Source: Macrobrachium rosenbergii (taxonomy: Eukaryota > Arthropoda > Malacostraca > Decapoda > Palaemonidae). Taken from it: a stretch of 64,000 nucleotides of DNA. The stretch is taken from positions 38,271,570 through 38,335,569 of the forward strand of contig NC_089784.1 in assembly GCF_040412425.1 (NCBI RefSeq). The letters run 5' to 3'. Shown in pieces: positions 60,113 through 64,000 of this stretch. The position numbers and the translations under genes are program-made. Position 1 is the stretch's first letter, and each line of letters begins with the position of its first letter. The notes beneath the pieces were generated by a model that was not told the origin of the DNA, searched no databases, and saw only the letters and a program-made list of their open reading frames with translations.

Positions 60113-60723
60113 TTATACGGCCTTGACGGAGGTAGGGGTGGGGAACCTGGTGACGGCTGCGACCTTTGATGCGAGTGGACGGACACCCTCCGGGGATATC
60201 TCATGGCCCAGGAAGTCAGCTTTTTCGACGCCGAAGGTGCATTTGTCAAACCTGACGACGAGGCTGTTCTCTTGCAGGCGCTGCAGGACCACCTGGATGT
60301 GTCGCAGGTGCTCTTTGGGGGATCTGGAAAGCATTAGAATATCGTCCACATAACAGACGCAGAAGTTCAAGTCCCCTAGGATGCTGTCCATCAGCCTCTG
60401 GAAGGTTGCCCCCGCGTTCCTCAGGCCGAAGGTGGAGAAGGCGAAGACGTAGGACCTGAAGGGCATGATGATGGCGGTTTTGGGGATATCCTCTGGAGCA
60501 ACTGGTACCTGGAAGTAAGATTTCAAAAGGTCTAGTTTGGAGAAAGATCTTGCATGTTTGGTAGGGGGTAGAGATCTGGTTCGGTTGTGAGGTTGAACCA
60601 CCTGTAATCGCCGCAGGGTCTCCAGGAGCCATCCGGTTTCTGCACCATGTGGAGGGGAGAGGCCCACGGGCTAGAGGCCTTCTTGCATATGCCCATCTGC
60701 TCCATCTCGGCAAAAGCATCCAT
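60113..60723 (-). pseudogene. Gypsy reverse transcriptase, frameshifted
   Basis: ICKKASSPWASPLHMVQKPD and WRPCGDYRWFN (60532-60723) then, in another frame, FSKLDLLKSYFQVPVA, FGLRNAGATFQRLMD, the catalytic box VCYVDDILMLS and FLGHEISPEGV (60113-60560). A frameshift lies around 60540-60600. A stop at about 60113 separates it from the RNase H part. Confidence 0.9.
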
Positions 60724-60739
60724 GGCCTCCTGAAGGCGC

Positions 60740-61412
60740 GGAGGGGGAAGCCTCTGGAACTTTGCGTGTGTTGGGGGGCCCTTTGTCTTAGTGTGGTGGT
60801 AGATTCCATGCTTTGCCAGTGCCCTGGGTACCTGGCGCAGTTCGGGCTTGAAAATGTCGGGAACTCCTTCAGCAGCTGGGCATACTGGTGTGGGACGATG
60901 GAGCAGATGGTAGGCACGCTGGGTCCCAGCTCCAGGGGGACGGACTGGCAGGAGTCAGTGTCTAATAGACACGTGTGACCGACGTCGACTGCCAGCCCGA
61001 AGTGGGCAAGGAAATCCGTGCCCAGGAGTGGGGTCCTCACGTCTGCGACAAGGATGGAGATCGACAGGAGCCTGGTGCTGTAAGAGAGGATGGGGGACCC
61101 GTTGGCAGCCGTCAGGAAGGCAGCCGGTCTGGCGGGCGTTTGTGGTCCTCTCAGGATGGCGGGATCACTGATCGAACGGCCCCTGTGTCGACCAACATCA
61201 TCCTGCCGGAGACGGTGTTGCGGACGTAGAAGCCTAATGGTTTTGGGCTCCTGGGTTCCTCTGTTGCCATGGCAGCCTGTCTGTTGGCTGCCACCTCCTC
61301 CGTTTTTTGGATGGGCAAAAGAGCAGGGGGGTTGGCAGTTCCGGGCATCCTTGCCATACCACTGGTGGGTTTTTCTTGTGGTGGTATGCTGGCCGTCTCC
61401 TGATGACACCAC
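60740..61412 (-). pseudogene. Gypsy zinc knuckle and aspartic protease, frameshifted
   Basis: A knuckle remnant with WYGKDARNCQPPCSF is at about 61310-61360. The protease active site MMLVDTGAVRSVIP keeps the D-T-G triad (about 61170-61205). The rest, including PLLGTDFLAHFGLAVDV, lies in the neighbouring frame, so a frameshift follows the active site. Confidence 0.82.
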
Positions 61413-61599
61413 TTATCTCCTCCTCCGCGTTATCTTCCAGCTGGAAGGAACTGATGGGGTGTGTGGGAGTGGAAGCCCGCTTCGCTGCCCTTGCGGAGTC
61501 CGTCAGCCGCTGCGCCGTCCTGATCAGGTCCTTGAGCAGCATTGTGTAAGGGTCGAGGATCTGGGTTCAGACCTCCAGGAGGAGCTGACGGAGGAGGAT

Positions 61600-62200
61600 C
61601 TCCCTTGATAGGCTAATCCAACTCTCTACCGTTGCTGTCCGTCTCGGGAAGGGTGAGGAGGTCCTGGATCACGCCCCAAGTCTCCAGGATGTTCTGGTCA
61701 TGCCTAGGGTTGCTGACGAGGTCAAGGGCGTGGGCGGCCCTCTCGGAGACCGGCAGGGAGCAGGTCTCGACGAGAGGGTTTTTAGATGCTGGTAGGTGAC
61801 GGGGCGTGCGGCAGACACCCACGGGGCGAGCTTCCTGTAGACCTCCTCCGGGAGGGCGTTGATCACGGCGTCGGCTTGCAGCACTTAATCAGTAAGTCCC
61901 GCCAGTCTGAACTGCCCCTCGACCCTGTAGAGCCATGATGATGGGTTGCTGTGCGTGAAGGGTTACAGCTTTATGGCGAGGGCAGATTTAGTCTGATCCG
62001 TCAGGCTGGGCAGCGCGCGGGGCGCAGGTAGCGGCGTGGAGGAGCATGTGAGCCTTGGCACGGGGGAGGGAGCGGGCTGGTCGTGCACGCGGGAGATATC
62101 TGAGTCCGCGAAGTTCGTGGTTAACTGTATGTGGGAGGGAATGTCCACATCCATACTCACTATTGTTTTCTTACTTGGAGTGGGTTACTTGCGTCAATAC
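61600..62200 (-). pseudogene. Gypsy gag remnant
   Basis: Starts near 62160 with MSMDVDIPSHIQLTT and a Pro-rich stretch; then a capsid-like part with EEVYRKLAPWVSAARPVTY (about 61790-61860), and LETWGVIQDLLTLPE (about 61640-61690). Stops and slips divide it into three frames. Confidence 0.7.
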
Positions 62201-62387
62201 GCACTTGGGAGCGCGCCGTTGGGTCCGCTAATGATGCTGGTGATTTGCCGACGAGAGTCAGTACACCCAAACGCTGGTTAAAGTGCTGTGTTTAGTCCGT
62301 TAGTGGCGTGGGGTAGTTCATGGAGCCAAAACTAGGTCGCTGTATGAGTCCGCTAATGGCTCCGGGAACCACTCCAGGGTCACCACT

Positions 62388-62750
62388 TTAAGAGGTGCAA
62401 AATAATGAGCAGGAGGACAGGTACTGCTTGTTTATTCAGAACGCAGGTTGCTTATAAAGCGCCGTGCGGACGTCACACAGAGGAATACAATAGAACTTAG
62501 GTGACCCGAAGTCAATTACTCTCGGTAATAATTACAATGGATAAATACAAGTAATGTAAAAAGTAAGTTCACAAGAATTGACATAACATTCTAACACATG
62601 TGCAAAGGAAGTAGATACAAATGAATTAGTAATAGATACATATTTACACAGGAAAAATATGGCTAATTTCGCTTGACCCAATCCTGTTGGAGCGATATCG
62701 AAGAAAACGGGTGGTTCACCATAGAAAACCCGCTCAGCGGGGACTTTACA
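62388..62750 (-). repeat. Gypsy 5' LTR
   Basis: 363 bp, paired with 57836-58202; followed inward by the primer-binding site. Confidence 0.92.
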
Positions 62751-63067
62751 AGGCTACCAACATTCCAATTTCCAATTCTCAGCTTTCCTTTCTTTTTCCA
62801 GTCCTTTCTCCTCACTAACTTCTTTAGCCGCAGTTGTGACTTCTGCCATGCCTTTGCATATTTCTCACTGCTGTCAGGGGGCACTGCAGCACGTCACTTA
62901 TGGGGTATGCCCTAGCCCTGTTGCATTCTATCATTGACTCGAGATTCATTATTTAGCTTTTACCACTGTTTTCATACTCGGCTGGCTAGAACAGGCAGCA
63001 ACTCTCCCCATTTATCCGGGCTTAGACCGGCAGCAAGTTGGACTGGGTTGTCGCCCCACTGGCTGGG

Positions 63068-63068
<1 letters not shown>
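62751..63068 (-). pseudogene. LINE 5' end and start of endonuclease
   Basis: From 62884 the minus frame reads MPPDSSEKYAKAWQKSQL and then LRIGNWNVGSL, the first conserved strand of the APE endonuclease, cut at 62755 by the Gypsy insertion. 62885-63068 is a GC-richer leader ending at the (TA)n tract. Confidence 0.82.

Positions 63069-63069
<1 letters not shown>

Positions 63070-63155
<86 letters not shown>
63070..63155. repeat. (TA)n microsatellite at LINE 5' end
   Basis: About 43 TA units. Confidence 0.95.
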
Positions 63156-63158
<3 letters not shown>

Positions 63159-64000
63159 TATAAAGCAATACAAGCTAAGAATCGATGTTACCATGGTGAG
63201 GATGGAATTATCATTTTGATAAGAGATGAACATATCTCTTATTGTGAGTTCTAATGTGTCTCGCTGCTAACTATACATCATTGTATGTGTCATTGTGACT
63301 TGGCAGTGTTGTCTATGAGAAAGTCTTAGAAAGACGTGAGTTTAGCCTTTTTAAAAGTGAAGGCAATCTTTTGAAAGATTGATATAATCTTTAAACATTG
63401 AAGTTGCTATTGGTATATTTCCATTTTTGCATATTTCATTCTTATACGTCTGTGTTATCATATTACTATAATTTTATAATTACTGTGTTACAAAGTTTTG
63501 TGCTGGTGATTACTTAGCATTTTGTTAGTGCATACTTATTATTGAGATTTCAGAAAATATGTATGTGGATTCCAGTCAGTAACATTTTGGTGAACATTTG
63601 TGGAGTTTGATTAATCAGGTATATGTTTAAAACTTGAGTGATAGTTAGTGGTTTGAATCTTACTTAACCAAATTGCTTTCTTAATAAAGTAAATCTTACA
63701 CTGTTGTCAATTAATAGTAAATCTTTTGAGATTGTGAACTCTACATATTACTTTTGAACTTAGAAATAAATTTGTTTGTTTAAAGTCTTAAAGCTCAGCA
63801 TTTCATTTGACCACCAGTAATTAGAGAAATTAATGAATGTGTACAAGGTAAGTGATGTATCTGTTTGTTCACCTGAGACTTATCTAGGTAAAATAGAACC
63901 AGAGAAACAGTTATAGTGTTTGTTGAAGTGATACCCATTTTCCACTAATCTGGATATAACTTATTAATTGTTACCTCACCCATAACTTGATAAAGTTACA
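63156..64000. other. AT-rich DNA without recognised gene
   Basis: No exon, transposon gene or repeat could be identified here. It could be further dynein intron, since upstream exons of that gene must lie to the right. Confidence 0.5.

Larger units (their letters stand above)
57836..62750 (-). mobile_element. Gypsy LTR retrotransposon inserted in the LINE
   Basis: LTRs at 62388-62750 (5') and 57836-58202 (3') flank gag, protease, RT, RNase H and integrase in Gypsy order. The primer-binding site TGGTGACCCTGGAGTGG (minus, 62385-62369) lies two bases from the 5' LTR and a G-rich purine tract precedes the 3' LTR. The target duplication is AGGCT at 62751-62755 and AGGTT at 57831-57835. I count about 19 substitutions and two indels between the LTRs (roughly 5%). 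Confidence 0.93.

Overview
The window looks like nuclear DNA of a decapod crustacean. Three things point there: AT-rich, intron-rich sequence packed with long (TA)n, (CT)n and trinucleotide microsatellites; a CUB-trypsin protease of the type known from spiny-lobster olfactory tissue; and repeat families I associate with shrimp, crabs and crayfish. The assignment rests on these features and not on any database search.

Host genes. One large minus-strand gene dominates. Fifteen spliced segments between 54981 (upstream) and 9056 (downstream) encode about 668 codons of the tail and linker region of an axonemal-type dynein heavy chain. Its start lies beyond the right edge and its motor domain beyond the left edge. 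All exon joins but one agree in phase. In the intron between the exons at 25015-25183 and 15590-15750 sits an intronless minus-strand gene for a secreted CUB-serine protease (22239-23558) with its own TATA box.

Mobile DNA. 1-5772 is the right part of a DIRS-type tyrosine-recombinase retrotransposon, ending in a compound inverted repeat. 26374-34041 is a decayed BEL/Pao LTR element (plus strand) with a SINE in its pol gene. 55115-63068 is an RTE-like LINE (minus) whose endonuclease is split by a Gypsy LTR element (57836-62750, minus). Retroposed short elements with target duplications lie at 11032-11284, 30927-31199 and 51221-51528. A tRNA-headed SINE is at 37832-38309 and a decayed LINE at about 38850-40100. 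Two foldback elements with long arms are at 25762-26260 and 44744-45060.

Layout. 1-6 kb: DIRS and a dispersed repeat. 9-25 kb: downstream dynein exons with the nested protease. 25.7-40 kb: one very long dynein intron filled by the foldback, BEL, microsatellites, SINE and old LINE. 40-55 kb: upstream dynein exons with small repeats in the introns. 55-63 kb: the LINE/Gypsy nest. 63-64 kb: AT-rich sequence without recognised genes. None of the retroelements appears intact. I saw no rRNA, functional tRNA or CRISPR.
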